57,726 nucleotides of DNA from Nostoc sp. FACHB-110 (GCF_014697425.1 NZ_JACJRU010000048.1:1-57726); one strand, 5' to 3'. Positions 33,583 to 42,861 are shown, counted from the stretch's first letter. Notes: a model not told the origin generated them from the sequence alone. A program made the numbers and translations.

Positions 33583-35049
33583 TCAACTCTGTTCTTGATT
33601 TCTAATTGATTGGGCTGCGAGATAAATTTTTGACCATTCGCCCATTGCCTGATGAGTTTTGAGTTTTAACTGTTGGGCAACTGCTTCAATAGAGTTACCT
33701 GCTTTACGTAAATCTAGTACCTGCCTTCCAATAGGGGTAAGTTTGTCATAAAGTTGTTGCCATTGGCTAGGTGTTAGTCCCAGGTTATGTTCTTGCAAGG
33801 AAATTGATAACCAGCTATCTACAAGTTCTGGTTTACCTTTAAGGGAAAAAACGCGCACTGCATGATAGCTGATTTTTTCGCGCAGGCGATAGATTTCGCG
33901 GATGGATTTGCCCTGTTGTTTGGCAATTTCATCTTGAGTTTTACCTTGGAGATACAGCCGCAACCAATCGACTGCTTCTTGTCCCAGGTTTTCTTGGAGG
34001 TAATCAGCAAATTCTTGTTGAACTGTTTGCCGCAGTGATTGTTGTTCTTCTAGTTGCTGCGCTTCTTGATATTCGGCTATGGCTTGTGTATCTACTAAGT
34101 TGATGCGATTATCACTGTCATCAGTGAGACTTTCTTCAGATACCAGTCTCACTATGTCGCTACCGGGAACTTGGGTTAAGCCACCACGCTGTGTCTGGCG
34201 CAGGTAGTTGACAAAGCGATAGACTAATAACGGTTGATTGCGTATTGGTCGCAAAGCATACTCTTCTATGGTGGTAAACAGTAATGTGTCTTGCAGCCTT
34301 CGGTCTGTGGTAATTTCTGCAATATTAGCCATTTGCTGCTGCATATAAGTGTCGTTTTGCAACAATTCTTGGATGACTTCTTGTAATACATCCATCACAC
34401 TGCGTTGGCGATCGCGGCTTAAGGCTACCCAAGTTTGAATTTTATTACGTAAAGAAACTAAACTGCCCAATCGGGTAATTAAGTTGCGATAAGCTTTATC
34501 TCTGCCAATTCCTAAGTAGCGTTGACGTAAAATTTTCCAGCGATACTCTATCGCTTGTTTGGCAATCTCTAGTTCTTTAAGTTCGAGTAGTTCAAACCGT
34601 TGTAAATCCCTGCCTAACAACCAACTTACAATACTTTCTCTTGTTGTTGCACTTTGCTCTGGACATTCTTCGGCTAGGCGGTTGCGCCAATATTTCTCTA
34701 GTTTTTCTACTTGTGAAAACCTAGCTAGATTCTGTTCTTCAACACCTCGCGTTTGCAATACTAAAACCTGGATATTAGAAGTTGTGTCTGGTAAATTCTC
34801 ATCTGCAATTTCTTGTTCTACCAGTTTGTTTAGTGAAGTTTTGAGTTGTGAGCTAGCAAATGTTTGCTCTTCGGCAGGTATGATCTGTAAATCTTGAACT
34901 GGAATACCTTGAATTTCAGCAAGTCTACCGTCCCTGAACAAAGCCAAAATTCGCTCAAATCCCGCTTGAGAACCTTCTAAAAAAAGTTTTACACTACCTG
35001 CCTCTATCTTTTGTAGCGTTAACGATGCATCACCAGAAATTTGACGCAA
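33583..35049 (-). CDS. HTH (sigma region 4-like) protein, probably the 3' part of the CHAT gene
   Basis: The 488-residue frame has no good start codon. The only one is TTG 35049 (MRQISGDASLTLQKIEAGSV), which lies inside what looks like a domain. Read upstream, the same frame stays open to a TGA near 35185 and encodes SKYILVLSATIDEINKPLAE without ATG, GTG or TTG, passing through the A10 run. The middle (~80-330) is helical. Two HTHs follow (GKTQDEIAKQQGKSIREIYR and GNSIEAVAQQLKLKTHQAMG), resembling sigma region 4. This is probably the C-terminal half of a CHAT-HTH protein of about 712 residues, read after a -1 shift. Family otherwise not recognised. Confidence 0.7.
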   Translation of the reverse strand: MRQISGDASLTLQKIEAGSVKLFLEGSQAGFERILALFRDGRLAEIQGIPVQDLQIIPAEEQTFASSQLKTSLNKLVEQEIADENLPDTTSNIQVLVLQTRGVEEQNLARFSQVEKLEKYWRNRLAEECPEQSATTRESIVSWLLGRDLQRFELLELKELEIAKQAIEYRWKILRQRYLGIGRDKAYRNLITRLGSLVSLRNKIQTWVALSRDRQRSVMDVLQEVIQELLQNDTYMQQQMANIAEITTDRRLQDTLLFTTIEEYALRPIRNQPLLVYRFVNYLRQTQRGGLTQVPGSDIVRLVSEESLTDDSDNRINLVDTQAIAEYQEAQQLEEQQSLRQTVQQEFADYLQENLGQEAVDWLRLYLQGKTQDEIAKQQGKSIREIYRLREKISYHAVRVFSLKGKPELVDSWLSISLQEHNLGLTPSQWQQLYDKLTPIGRQVLDLRKAGNSIEAVAQQLKLKTHQAMGEWSKIYLAAQSIRNQEQS

Positions 35050-35102
35050 ATGAGCAATAATGGCTTCTGCTAGTGGTTTATTAATTTCATCGATAGTAGC
35101 AC

Positions 35103-35720
35103 TTAGTACAAGGATGTATTTAGATTGTGGCGATTTATGCTCTCGGAATTTTTTTTTTCGTAAATTACTGGGGTTAAATGTTCAGGAATACCTTCTAGGC
35201 GAACATCTACACAGCCAAACTTGTAAGCCTCATTAATTGAACGATTTGCTCCAAGTGCTTTATAAAAACCCACAGCAAAGGCGATCGCAGCTTGATCACC
35301 GATGGCTTGGTTCATACCAATTACAAAATCGATATGCTGAGAAATAGCATCGGCTTGAGACGCAGAATCACAGGCATTTAAGATTACACAATTGACTTGT
35401 TCACTCACAAGTTCAAATAACGCAGCTAAAGCATCAGGTGGGACAGCTTTAACTTTGCCTAATTCATCTTCAAAACAAAGCTCGCTAGCATTTGTACCAT
35501 GACCAGAAAAATGTACAATCTGAGGCTCAACATCTAAGATTGCCTGACTAATATCTGTGGGACGGACGCTCCATCGCTGTTCTAGTCTAAATTTATCTCT
35601 CTGTTTTGCCAGTTGTAACCTTTGTTGAATTTCTCGTAATTCTTGCCCTAAACGCAGCCGTGACGCATCAGTAGGTTCAGATGCTAAAAACAAAATTTTA
35701 ATCAGTCTTTCACTGTTCAT
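35103..35720 (-). CDS. CHAT domain (caspase-like) protein, upstream half of a split gene
   Basis: The 205-residue protein is a CHAT peptidase domain: the catalytic His lies in IVHFSGHGT (His74), the Cys in VILNACDSASQA (Cys117), with IGMNQAIGDQAAIAFAVGFY and NINEAYKFG-like C-terminal elements. CHAT proteins cleave partner proteins in conflict and cell-death pathways; family membership is known, the target is not. The frame runs past A10 (codons 188-191) and stops at 35103, 12 residues later. The neighbouring frame carries on with a conserved-looking sequence, so the unshifted product is probably a truncated form. Confidence 0.85.
   Translation of the reverse strand: MNSERLIKILFLASEPTDASRLRLGQELREIQQRLQLAKQRDKFRLEQRWSVRPTDISQAILDVEPQIVHFSGHGTNASELCFEDELGKVKAVPPDALAALFELVSEQVNCVILNACDSASQADAISQHIDFVIGMNQAIGDQAAIAFAVGFYKALGANRSINEAYKFGCVDVRLEGIPEHLTPVIYEKKNSESINRHNLNTSLY
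35149..35158 (-). other. A10 homopolymer: candidate frameshift or slippage site
   Basis: The minus strand reads TAC-G-A10-TTCC. Frame 0 gives Glu-Lys-Lys-Asn and ends at 35103. A -1 ribosomal shift or one extra A in the mRNA joins frame 0 to the downstream frame (Glu-Lys-Lys-Lys-Phe-Arg). The alternative is a real or sequencing indel. Confidence 0.6.
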
Positions 35721-35922
35721 TTAAGGCAATTTCTTATAAATATAGCGTTTATTGACACCATTAATCCTTAATTTATTAGATATTAAATCCTAAATTATCT
35801 CTTTGTACTTTTGTCGATAAGCTGTTCCATATTTAACTTGCATCCAATTGGCAGACAATATGTCCACCCCCACAAGAGTTTGATGTAATTACAATATGCA
35901 AAATAGAGGTGTTTTAGCTTAT

Positions 35923-37545
35923 CTAAATATCCAAACCTACTACTGTTAAATCGGGTGGATGTTCTAGCGTAAATTGATAATATATCTCTCGTCGCTCTTG
36001 CGGTGAAACGCTTAACTGCCATTCTAAAGTTCCCATTTCCCCAAGTTGAATTTGTGGTTGAATGCGCGTGAGGCGAACTTTTATTTGCTCATTGCGGCTA
36101 ACGGGTAATTGATCGGTGATTTTTAAATTAATTTCATGATTGAGTAAGTTAGTAATCAATAACCGATAAGCGTAAGTAGTGCGACGTTGATTCACAATTA
36201 CTTTTTTATCTACTTGCCGTTCTACTAAACTACGTTCAATTTTTAAACCTTCATCAATTCCTAAATTCAAAATAAACTCTTGTCCAGGCGCAATATTTTC
36301 TAATCTAGTTGTCCCTACAAAAATATCATCTCGAAAAATATTAGCTTTTCCTGGTAATAAAGTTGCGCCATCAGAGCTATTTTTGACGTGAGCTTGTAAA
36401 TAAGCAAAGCTCACCAAGCGTGGCATGACTACATAATCAAAATTACAGGTATAATCATCATGAAAAATTGTGGTTTTATGGGGCGCGCCATCACTAGGAA
36501 TATTCCCACCACTATTAAGTTTAAATGTAACTAAACTTCCTTGTTTGGAGACTGTTGCTCCGACATTTTCTGCGAGAATCAAAGCATCATCGGCTAAATC
36601 TTCCTCATTTTGGGAAAAAAATGCGTCAGCCGCAGCAGGCACAGCCGCTATGCTAGGCAGTGATGGACGAGGTAATACTCGTTGTAATGAGCGCGAACGT
36701 AAACTGTCAATATACCAAGGTTCTAGTTGTGGTGGTAGTGTACCTAATCCTGGTTTAGCAGTGGATAAGGTAAGAGCCACATCCTGCCAATCTTCGCCAG
36801 TATTTTGAGTGACTTCTGCTAGGTAGCTCAAATGTACTGTCTGGCTGGCACTATCTACTCGCAAATCATACAGTGGCATCCAACTAGCACGATTGACAAT
36901 GTAGGATACTTCTAATTCAAATTCGCCTGCACCAGCAACTTCTACGCCAACAACCAAGCTAAAACTTTCTTTAGGATGGGGTGTTTGTATGTTGTGTAAG
37001 GTGGCGCGGAGTGCTTGTAATTGCTTGTCTAGTTCCTGCTGTTGGCTGTGACAATCACCAGATGCGATCGCATATTCACTATACTGACTGCCTAAAAAAT
37101 TCAAAAAATCCAAAGTCTCGCTCAGGCTGAGATTTTTGCGGGACAAACTTTGAGCAAATGGTTCTTCGGTTTTTTCCCGCAAACCCTCAATAAATTTTGC
37201 CTGCAAAGCTAAGGCATCAATTTGCGCTTGGAGATTGCGTTTTTCCGCTTCTATTTGTTGAATTTGCCGGGTTAACTGTGCTACTCTTTCGGCTACTGGT
37301 TCGGTAGTGTAGATGCGATCGCTACTTACTCCCAACAAACGTACTCCTACCGTACCTTGACCACCTACCCTAACAGAATTTGTTTCTAGAGTTACTGGCA
37401 GTGAATTAATCACCAATTCCCTTTCCGCCCCTGTTACAGCAACGACACCTCGTCTTGTAACTAAGGCTTGATCGGTGTATACCGTCACAGTTACTACCTG
37501 GGTTGGGACTGTTTTTCTCAGAGAAAGAGTTTCCGGGTTTGTCAC
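35923..37545 (-). CDS. MuiA family (mucoidy inhibitor A, DUF4139) protein
   Basis: The 540-residue protein starts at GTG 37545. It has an N-terminal DUF4140 beta domain (VTVTVYTDQALVTRRGVVAV), a coiled coil at ~80-130 and ~160-195 (LTRQIQQIEAEKRNLQAQID), and the DUF4139 domain from about 215 (VSYIVNRASWMPLYDLRVDS to the C-terminal VSPQERREIYYQFTLEHPPD). MuiA expression was linked to suppression of mucoid polysaccharide; the mechanism is unknown. No signal peptide is seen. Confidence 0.88.
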   Translation of the reverse strand: MTNPETLSLRKTVPTQVVTVTVYTDQALVTRRGVVAVTGAERELVINSLPVTLETNSVRVGGQGTVGVRLLGVSSDRIYTTEPVAERVAQLTRQIQQIEAEKRNLQAQIDALALQAKFIEGLREKTEEPFAQSLSRKNLSLSETLDFLNFLGSQYSEYAIASGDCHSQQQELDKQLQALRATLHNIQTPHPKESFSLVVGVEVAGAGEFELEVSYIVNRASWMPLYDLRVDSASQTVHLSYLAEVTQNTGEDWQDVALTLSTAKPGLGTLPPQLEPWYIDSLRSRSLQRVLPRPSLPSIAAVPAAADAFFSQNEEDLADDALILAENVGATVSKQGSLVTFKLNSGGNIPSDGAPHKTTIFHDDYTCNFDYVVMPRLVSFAYLQAHVKNSSDGATLLPGKANIFRDDIFVGTTRLENIAPGQEFILNLGIDEGLKIERSLVERQVDKKVIVNQRRTTYAYRLLITNLLNHEINLKITDQLPVSRNEQIKVRLTRIQPQIQLGEMGTLEWQLSVSPQERREIYYQFTLEHPPDLTVVGLDI

Positions 37546-37640
37546 TGCCAGCTTTCCCCCATATCAAATGACTCTGCTGGTTAATTTTGTCACGGTTCAG
37601 ATGCTACAAGTCAAGCAAATTGAAGCTTAGATATTAAAAC

Positions 37641-38570
37641 TCAATCAACAGTGCTATAAACAGGAATCTCAGTCTGCTCCACAAATGTTTTGGCAGCATC
37701 CAATAAATACTCATAATAAGTCCGAGCGACAATTGATAATTGTTTACCCGCCGGATAAACCATGTACCAAGCTCGTTTAATCGGGAAGTGCTGCACATCC
37801 AAAATACTAAACTCCGAAGCATCTGAGAGTAAAGTATGGCGAGATAAAACTGAAATTCCTAAACCACCTGCGATCGCTTGTTTAATTGCTTCATTACTGC
37901 CTAACTCCAACTTTACATTCACCCTCACATTATGCTCTTCTAATAAAGCTTGCACAGCCCGACGAGTCCCTGAACCTGGTTCTCGCATAATGAAAGGTTC
38001 ATCATTTAGCTCTTGAATTGGGATATTTTTCTCTTTTGCTAAACGATGATTTACTGGTGCAAAAACTACCAAAGGATTGTCTAAAAATGGTTCACAATTG
38101 ACATCCAAATGTTCTGGAACCTGACTCATAATGTATAAGTCATCCAGATTATTCATCATTCGCTCAATGATTTTTTCGTGATTTGTGACTTGCAGCGAAA
38201 TATCAATTCCTGGGTAACGCTGACAAAATGGCCCCAATAAACGTGGGATAAAATACTTAGCTGTAGTGATCACTGCTAAACGTAATTGCCCTTGTTTTAG
38301 CCCTTTCAAATCAGCCACTTTCATCTCAAATTGAGCAATCGTCTCAAAAATTTGTCGACAAGTAGCAAAAAGTTCTCTACCCGCCTCCGTCAAATACAAG
38401 CGTTTACCCACCTGCTCAAATAAGGGCAACCCCACAGATTTTGTCAATTGCTTGATTTGCATGGAAACTGTAGGCTGGGTCAGAAACAATTCTTCCGCAG
38501 CACGAGTAAAGCTACCATGTCGAGCCGCCGCCTCAAATACCTTTAACTGGTGTAGCGTCGCTTGGTTCAA
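37641..38570 (-). CDS. CbbR-type LysR transcriptional regulator
   Basis: The 309-residue protein starts at TTG 38570 with GAGGAG 8 nt upstream. The N-terminal winged HTH (LHQLKVFEAAARHGSFTRAA, then LTQPTVSMQIKQL) and the substrate-binding domain match the CbbR/RbcR/CmpR/NdhR group, which senses metabolites such as 2-phosphoglycolate or 2-oxoglutarate and controls carbon-fixation genes. It follows ccmO in the same direction (273-bp gap), facing into the CCM island, so a role in regulating ccm, ndh or sbt genes is plausible but not proven. I cannot tell NdhR from CmpR by eye. Confidence 0.9.
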   Translation of the reverse strand: MNQATLHQLKVFEAAARHGSFTRAAEELFLTQPTVSMQIKQLTKSVGLPLFEQVGKRLYLTEAGRELFATCRQIFETIAQFEMKVADLKGLKQGQLRLAVITTAKYFIPRLLGPFCQRYPGIDISLQVTNHEKIIERMMNNLDDLYIMSQVPEHLDVNCEPFLDNPLVVFAPVNHRLAKEKNIPIQELNDEPFIMREPGSGTRRAVQALLEEHNVRVNVKLELGSNEAIKQAIAGGLGISVLSRHTLLSDASEFSILDVQHFPIKRAWYMVYPAGKQLSIVARTYYEYLLDAAKTFVEQTEIPVYSTVD

Positions 38571-38843
38571 GGGTAATTCTCCTCTAATAGCGATCTATAG
38601 ATATAAAACTAGTATCACTAAACACCTGCCAATCATGCGGTGTTGCTCATACAAAGTTATGAGTTTTAGTATAGAGAAAAATCTATTTTCGCTATTAAAA
38701 GAAAGATATTTGATTTATAGTCCGTAAAAGTTATGATCAAAACAACAAGCGAAGCGTAAGATGCCTTCCAGCCAAGATGAATGCTGAATACTGAATTTTG
38801 ATGAGAATTTTCCCACAATTCATCACACAAAATTCAAAATTCA

Positions 38844-39641
38844 TCATTCATCCTTCCATAATTCTTCGGTAACTTTTGCAGGCAACTTCGCCAAATCTGG
38901 CAATTGCAGTACCTCCAATTCAGCCACTTGCTCCTTAATATTCACTGGCATCTTAATCGGTTGCCGTTCTTCTATCCAGCAACTTGCTACAGGCAAGGTT
39001 TGTTCCAACTCATCCAAAGGACGAGGAATCACCATCACCGCATTCAATTCCCCAATGCGTTCTGCCTCATACATTCCCGCTTCCACTGCTACCGCGACAT
39101 TAGCTACCGAGCCACGAATAATAGCTGTACATAAGCCCGCACCGATTTTCTCATACGCTGCTAACTGCACATCAGCAGATTTCAACATGGCATCGCAGGC
39201 TCCTACCATCGCCGGAAACCCCCGTGTTTCCACCAAGCCAATCGCCAAATTACTCAGACGGCTATAACTGCCTTCCTCCATATATTTACTTAATCTATTT
39301 GTAATTGGCAGCACGACATCTAGATTAGGAAAAGGGCGAGGAATCACCAAACTCGAAACCAATTGACCAAACTGTTCAGCAGTTTGCACACCTGATTCTA
39401 CTGCTAGGCGGACATCAGCAATACCACCCCGAATAATTGCCGTACAGTGACCGCTACCAATTTTTTCATATCCAACCAGGTGAACCCCGGCTGATTTCAA
39501 CATCATGTCAGCAGTGCCAACAATTGCCGGAAAGCTAAGTGTAGATACCATACCCAAGGCAGTATCCTTGAGGTTATCTCTATCTCGCCGACGCGATGCG
39601 GCCCGAATAGTGCTAAGGGACTGTTGATTATATGTGTCCAT
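38844..39641 (-). CDS. ccmO: Carboxysome shell protein CcmO (tandem BMC domains)
   Basis: The 265-residue protein has two BMC domains, at ~30-115 (ALGMVSTLSFPAIVGTADMM, GYEKIGSGHCTAIIRGG) and ~125-215 (AIGLVETRGFPAMVGACDAM, YEKIGAGLCTAIIRGSV). This makes a pseudohexameric trimer, the CcmO layout, and CcmO is required for a closed shell. It is the last ccm gene, 185 bp after ccmN, followed by the LysR gene. Confidence 0.95.
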   Translation of the reverse strand: MDTYNQQSLSTIRAASRRRDRDNLKDTALGMVSTLSFPAIVGTADMMLKSAGVHLVGYEKIGSGHCTAIIRGGIADVRLAVESGVQTAEQFGQLVSSLVIPRPFPNLDVVLPITNRLSKYMEEGSYSRLSNLAIGLVETRGFPAMVGACDAMLKSADVQLAAYEKIGAGLCTAIIRGSVANVAVAVEAGMYEAERIGELNAVMVIPRPLDELEQTLPVASCWIEERQPIKMPVNIKEQVAELEVLQLPDLAKLPAKVTEELWKDE

Positions 39642-39825
39642 GTGAATTCTCCAGGATACTCACAGTCAATGATGTAAATGCCCTTTTAGTAGCTGTCCCA
39701 AGGGTAAGCCAATGATTGAAAGTAAAAGGCAGAAGAATCAAGCATAAAGGATGAAATCAGTTTTATCATCCTTCATAATTCATACTTCACACTTCATACT
39801 TTAGAAGACAACTTACAATTAACAC

Positions 39826-40572
39826 TTATTCAGGCGGTTCGTCAGAATTAGGATTATTCAAGGATTGCCTATGGGGAAATAATGTGGTTAATAGCCTTTG
39901 AATACTTCCTTGCCCATAAATTTGCGTGCCAAAAATCTCTGAAGATTCAGGGTTGGCTGAACTTACGTCTGATGAATTAGCCGCAGTTTTATCTTGCTCA
40001 GTAGGTGGTGGTTGTGCAGACGGTGTAGGCGAAGGTTGAGGAATAGAAACAGACTGGTGTTTTAATTCCCAAAAAGCGGCAGCCGAGAGATTCGTTGAGG
40101 ATAGAGAAATTACTTTTTCCTTACTTCCCTCTAAATTATTGCCTTCTGGTTGTTGCTCTTGGGTATTCGGAACAGCAGCATTATTTGTGGGTGGTTCTTG
40201 GGGTTGAGATGGACTAATCTGACGGCTAGTATCTCCTAAGACCGAGCTTGGCGGTACTACTGCGCCTGGTTCCACAGAACAGTTAAAAACTGTTGTCGCA
40301 GCACCAATACAAGCATTAGTACCAATTTTGCCTGCCCCCACCATCAAAAAACCGGCTCCCAAGTTAGCCCCTGCTCCTACTTCTAGGGTTCCTGCATTGG
40401 CTTGGAGAATCGACCCCATACCAATACAGACACCAGGGCCAATAATAATTTTGCTGTTGGTAGCCGCTTGGAGTATCACACCGGGTGCTAGCACTGCACT
40501 GGGATGAATAATCACCTCGCCACTAATGTAAGGCTCAAAGTTATTGTGGAGGCGCAGTGGCGGCACAGACAT
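39826..40572 (-). CDS. ccmN: Carboxysome assembly protein CcmN
   Basis: The 248-residue protein has an N-terminal left-handed beta-helix (~1-115, e.g. LAPGVILQAATNSKIIIGPG), a long Pro/Ser/Gln-rich linker (~115-205), and a C-terminal amphipathic encapsulation helix (YGQGSIQRLLTTLFPHRQSL). In beta-carboxysomes CcmN binds CcmM through the helix domain and recruits the shell through this C-terminal peptide. It is directly downstream of ccmM. Confidence 0.95.
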   Translation of the reverse strand: MSVPPLRLHNNFEPYISGEVIIHPSAVLAPGVILQAATNSKIIIGPGVCIGMGSILQANAGTLEVGAGANLGAGFLMVGAGKIGTNACIGAATTVFNCSVEPGAVVPPSSVLGDTSRQISPSQPQEPPTNNAAVPNTQEQQPEGNNLEGSKEKVISLSSTNLSAAAFWELKHQSVSIPQPSPTPSAQPPPTEQDKTAANSSDVSSANPESSEIFGTQIYGQGSIQRLLTTLFPHRQSLNNPNSDEPPE

Positions 40573-40603
40573 GAAAAATTAAACCTCGAAAGATAGAAGG
40601 GCC

Positions 40604-40769
40604 GAGTGCTGAGTGCTGAGTGCTGAGTGCTGAGTAAAATTCAGCATCTTTAATCACTCACAGTTTATGGTTAGTGTGACTAAATATTCTGGTTCAAAGT
40701 TAACTCAATACTTTACAACTCAGCACTCAGCACTTTTAACTCAGCACTCAGCACTTTTAACTCAGCACT
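40604..40769. repeat. STRR tracts between ccmN and ccmM
   Basis: GAGTGCT heptamers (40604-40635) and ACTCAGC heptamers with TTTTA spacers (40719-40769) are reverse complements of each other, so the 170-bp gap could form a stem-loop inside the ccm transcript. Confidence 0.8.
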
Positions 40770-40770
40770 A

Positions 40771-42450
40771 CTATGGACGTTGAATAATAGTTTCCAATAC
40801 TCGACGTTTGGCTTTGGGGTCAATACCAATCAAGCGCACGTATTCACCTTCATATTCAGACAGGTATGCTTCTAATGCGGCGATCGCATCTCTTTCCGAT
40901 CTTGCCTCAATTTGGCCACAGCTAGCCCAAGAACCTGTGCGGAAACGTCTTTGGTCTACGTGTTCGGCACTAATTTTATAACCGCTAGCCAATAATTGCC
41001 GTAATTGGTCTACAACTTCTGCACTCAAGCGGTTGCTAGTAGCAGTTGCGGTTGCTGTTGTTTTTGGCGCGCTAGCAATGCTGGAACTAGGATAGGATTT
41101 TTGGCCACCAGAGGGTGCAGCTGGGCCATTAGGTCTTTGAATAATGCTTTCTAACACCCGGCGTTTAGCTTTCGGGTCAATCCCAATCAACCGAACATAC
41201 TCACCTTGATGGTTGCCAATACATTCTTCTAAAGCAGCCACAACATCATTGGTTGAAGTTGCTTCTATCGGCTTACAGCTAGCCCAAGAACCTGTACGGA
41301 AACGCCGCTCATCTACGTGTTCTGTACCAATTTTATAACCACCAGCCAACAGTTTGCGGATTTGCTCTACAGTTTCTCCACTGATAGAACCAATCCCAGC
41401 ACCGTTACCATTACCATTACCGTTGTAGCTGCTATAGCTAGAACCACTTGTACTAGCAGGGGCTTTAAAGCTAGAGCCTGCTGCAACTACACCATCTGGG
41501 CGTTGAATAATTGTTTCTAATACCCGACGTTTACCTTTGGGGTCAATGCCAAATAAACGCACGTACTCGCCACTATGATCTGCCAAACAGCCTTCCAAAG
41601 CTGATAAAGCTTCATTTACCGATCTTGCTTCAATTGGTTGACAGCTAGTCCAAGAACCAGTCCGAAAACGTCTTTGGTCTACGTGTTCTGTACCGATTTT
41701 ATATCCTTGCTCCCATAGATAACGCACTTGATCTATGGTTTCCGCACCCAAGCTATTGCTCGCCACTTCACTACTCCTTTCCAACTCTAAGACAGTTAAA
41801 CCATTACTACTTGTATAAGATTTAGCTAATTCATCCCGGATGGGTGCAATACATTTGCTATCAGCAGCACAGAGATAACCAGCCCGCAGTGCCTGATTAA
41901 TTCCTACTACATGATGAGCAAATTGCTGGTCTTGGTCTTGCACATCTGGCAGACGGTCAGCTTGCTGCTGGCTGGTAATTATCGCTCCCGATGGTACATA
42001 TTTACCTGGGGGAATTTCTACATCTTGAATTAAAGCGTGCATCATCACAATGCACCCCGCACCCACTCTGGCATTAAATACTGTGGAGCGAAAACCAATA
42101 AAGCAATTTTCCCCTACATAAGCTGGGCCATGAATCAGAGCCATGTGGGTAATCGAAGCATTTTTACCAATCCACACCGAGTATTCATTGCCATCATCAC
42201 CAATTACTCGGCCTTGCTCCAACCCATGAATCACTACACCATCTTGGATATTGGTATTCTCACCGATGTAAAAAGGTGTACCTTCATCCGCTCTAATCGA
42301 AGTCCCCGGAGCAACGATTACATTTGCACCAATCTGCACATCGCCAATAACCTTGGAGAAGGAGTGGACAAATGAGGTTTCGTGGATTTCTGGCTCAGCT
42401 AAAGTTTTTGACCACGGGGTTGGGGGTGCCGCCGTGCTGCTGACTGCCAT
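40771..42450 (-). CDS. ccmM: Carboxysome assembly protein CcmM (gamma-CA plus three SSUL domains)
   Basis: The 559-residue protein has an N-terminal gamma-carbonic-anhydrase domain (~1-210) with the ligand motifs VVIHGLE and ITHMALIHGPAYVG, then three Rubisco small-subunit-like (SSUL) repeats at ~236-320, ~365-448 and ~475-559. Each repeat shows YKIGTEHVDQRRFRTGSW (or ISAEHVD in the third) and a Cys. The SSULs bind Rubisco and condense it. A perfect internal Shine-Dalgarno/GTG (41766) is present for the short form. It is fourth in the ccm operon, after ccmL. Confidence 0.97.
   Translation of the reverse strand: MAVSSTAAPPTPWSKTLAEPEIHETSFVHSFSKVIGDVQIGANVIVAPGTSIRADEGTPFYIGENTNIQDGVVIHGLEQGRVIGDDGNEYSVWIGKNASITHMALIHGPAYVGENCFIGFRSTVFNARVGAGCIVMMHALIQDVEIPPGKYVPSGAIITSQQQADRLPDVQDQDQQFAHHVVGINQALRAGYLCAADSKCIAPIRDELAKSYTSSNGLTVLELERSSEVASNSLGAETIDQVRYLWEQGYKIGTEHVDQRRFRTGSWTSCQPIEARSVNEALSALEGCLADHSGEYVRLFGIDPKGKRRVLETIIQRPDGVVAAGSSFKAPASTSGSSYSSYNGNGNGNGAGIGSISGETVEQIRKLLAGGYKIGTEHVDERRFRTGSWASCKPIEATSTNDVVAALEECIGNHQGEYVRLIGIDPKAKRRVLESIIQRPNGPAAPSGGQKSYPSSSIASAPKTTATATATSNRLSAEVVDQLRQLLASGYKISAEHVDQRRFRTGSWASCGQIEARSERDAIAALEAYLSEYEGEYVRLIGIDPKAKRRVLETIIQRP
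41764..41779 (-). promoter_or_regulatory. Internal ribosome site and GTG start for the short CcmM form (M35)
   Basis: On the minus strand AAGGAG (41779-41774) lies 7 nt before an in-frame GTG (41766, codon 229), just upstream of the first SSUL repeat. Translation from it would give a 331-residue protein of three SSULs, matching the M35 form known from Synechococcus. Confidence 0.85.
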
Positions 42451-42479
42451 TGCGAGATTCCTCCTGAATTAAGCTTTTT

Positions 42480-42560
42480 GTCCATAGTCAATAGTCCATA
42501 GTCAATAGTCCATAGTTGAGTGACTGTTGACTGTTGACCGTTGACTGTTGACTAATGACT
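42480..42560. repeat. STRR tract between ccmM and ccmL
   Basis: Tandem GTCCATA/GTCAATA heptamers followed by TGACTGT/TGTTGAC heptamers fill nearly the whole 108-bp gap. Confidence 0.8.
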
Positions 42561-42861
42561 ATCTATATTGGTCTTTTTTACTGTAAATAAGGCGATCTTG
42601 AACATGAATAGTATCAATTATCGCCACCACTGCTGCATCCAAAGGGCGTTGTTCGTTGCCCAGGATTTGACGAGCGGCACTGCCACGACTGACTAGTACC
42701 CACTCATCTACTCCTGCTCCCACTGTATCCGCTGCTACCTCGTATTGTGGTAGGATATTCCCTTCTTCATCTACTAATTGCAACATCAGTAGTTTCACAC
42801 CGCGAAGACTTGGTTCTTTTTGAGTGCTAACTACTGTGCCACGTACTTTGGCAATTTGCAT
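42559..42861 (-). CDS. ccmL: Carboxysome vertex protein CcmL (pentamer)
   Basis: The 100-residue protein has the EutN/CcmL pattern: MQIAKVRGTVVSTQKEPSLR, LLMLQLVDEEG, DTVGAGVDEWVLVSRGSAAR and AVVAIIDTIHV. Pentamers cap the icosahedral shell vertices. It starts 6 bp after the ccmK1 stop, so translation is probably coupled. Confidence 0.97.
   Translation of the reverse strand: MQIAKVRGTVVSTQKEPSLRGVKLLMLQLVDEEGNILPQYEVAADTVGAGVDEWVLVSRGSAARQILGNEQRPLDAAVVAIIDTIHVQDRLIYSKKDQYR

Noticed and set aside
35795..36022. 75-codon minus-strand ORF
   Set aside because: It overlaps the muiA 3' end in another frame with no family.
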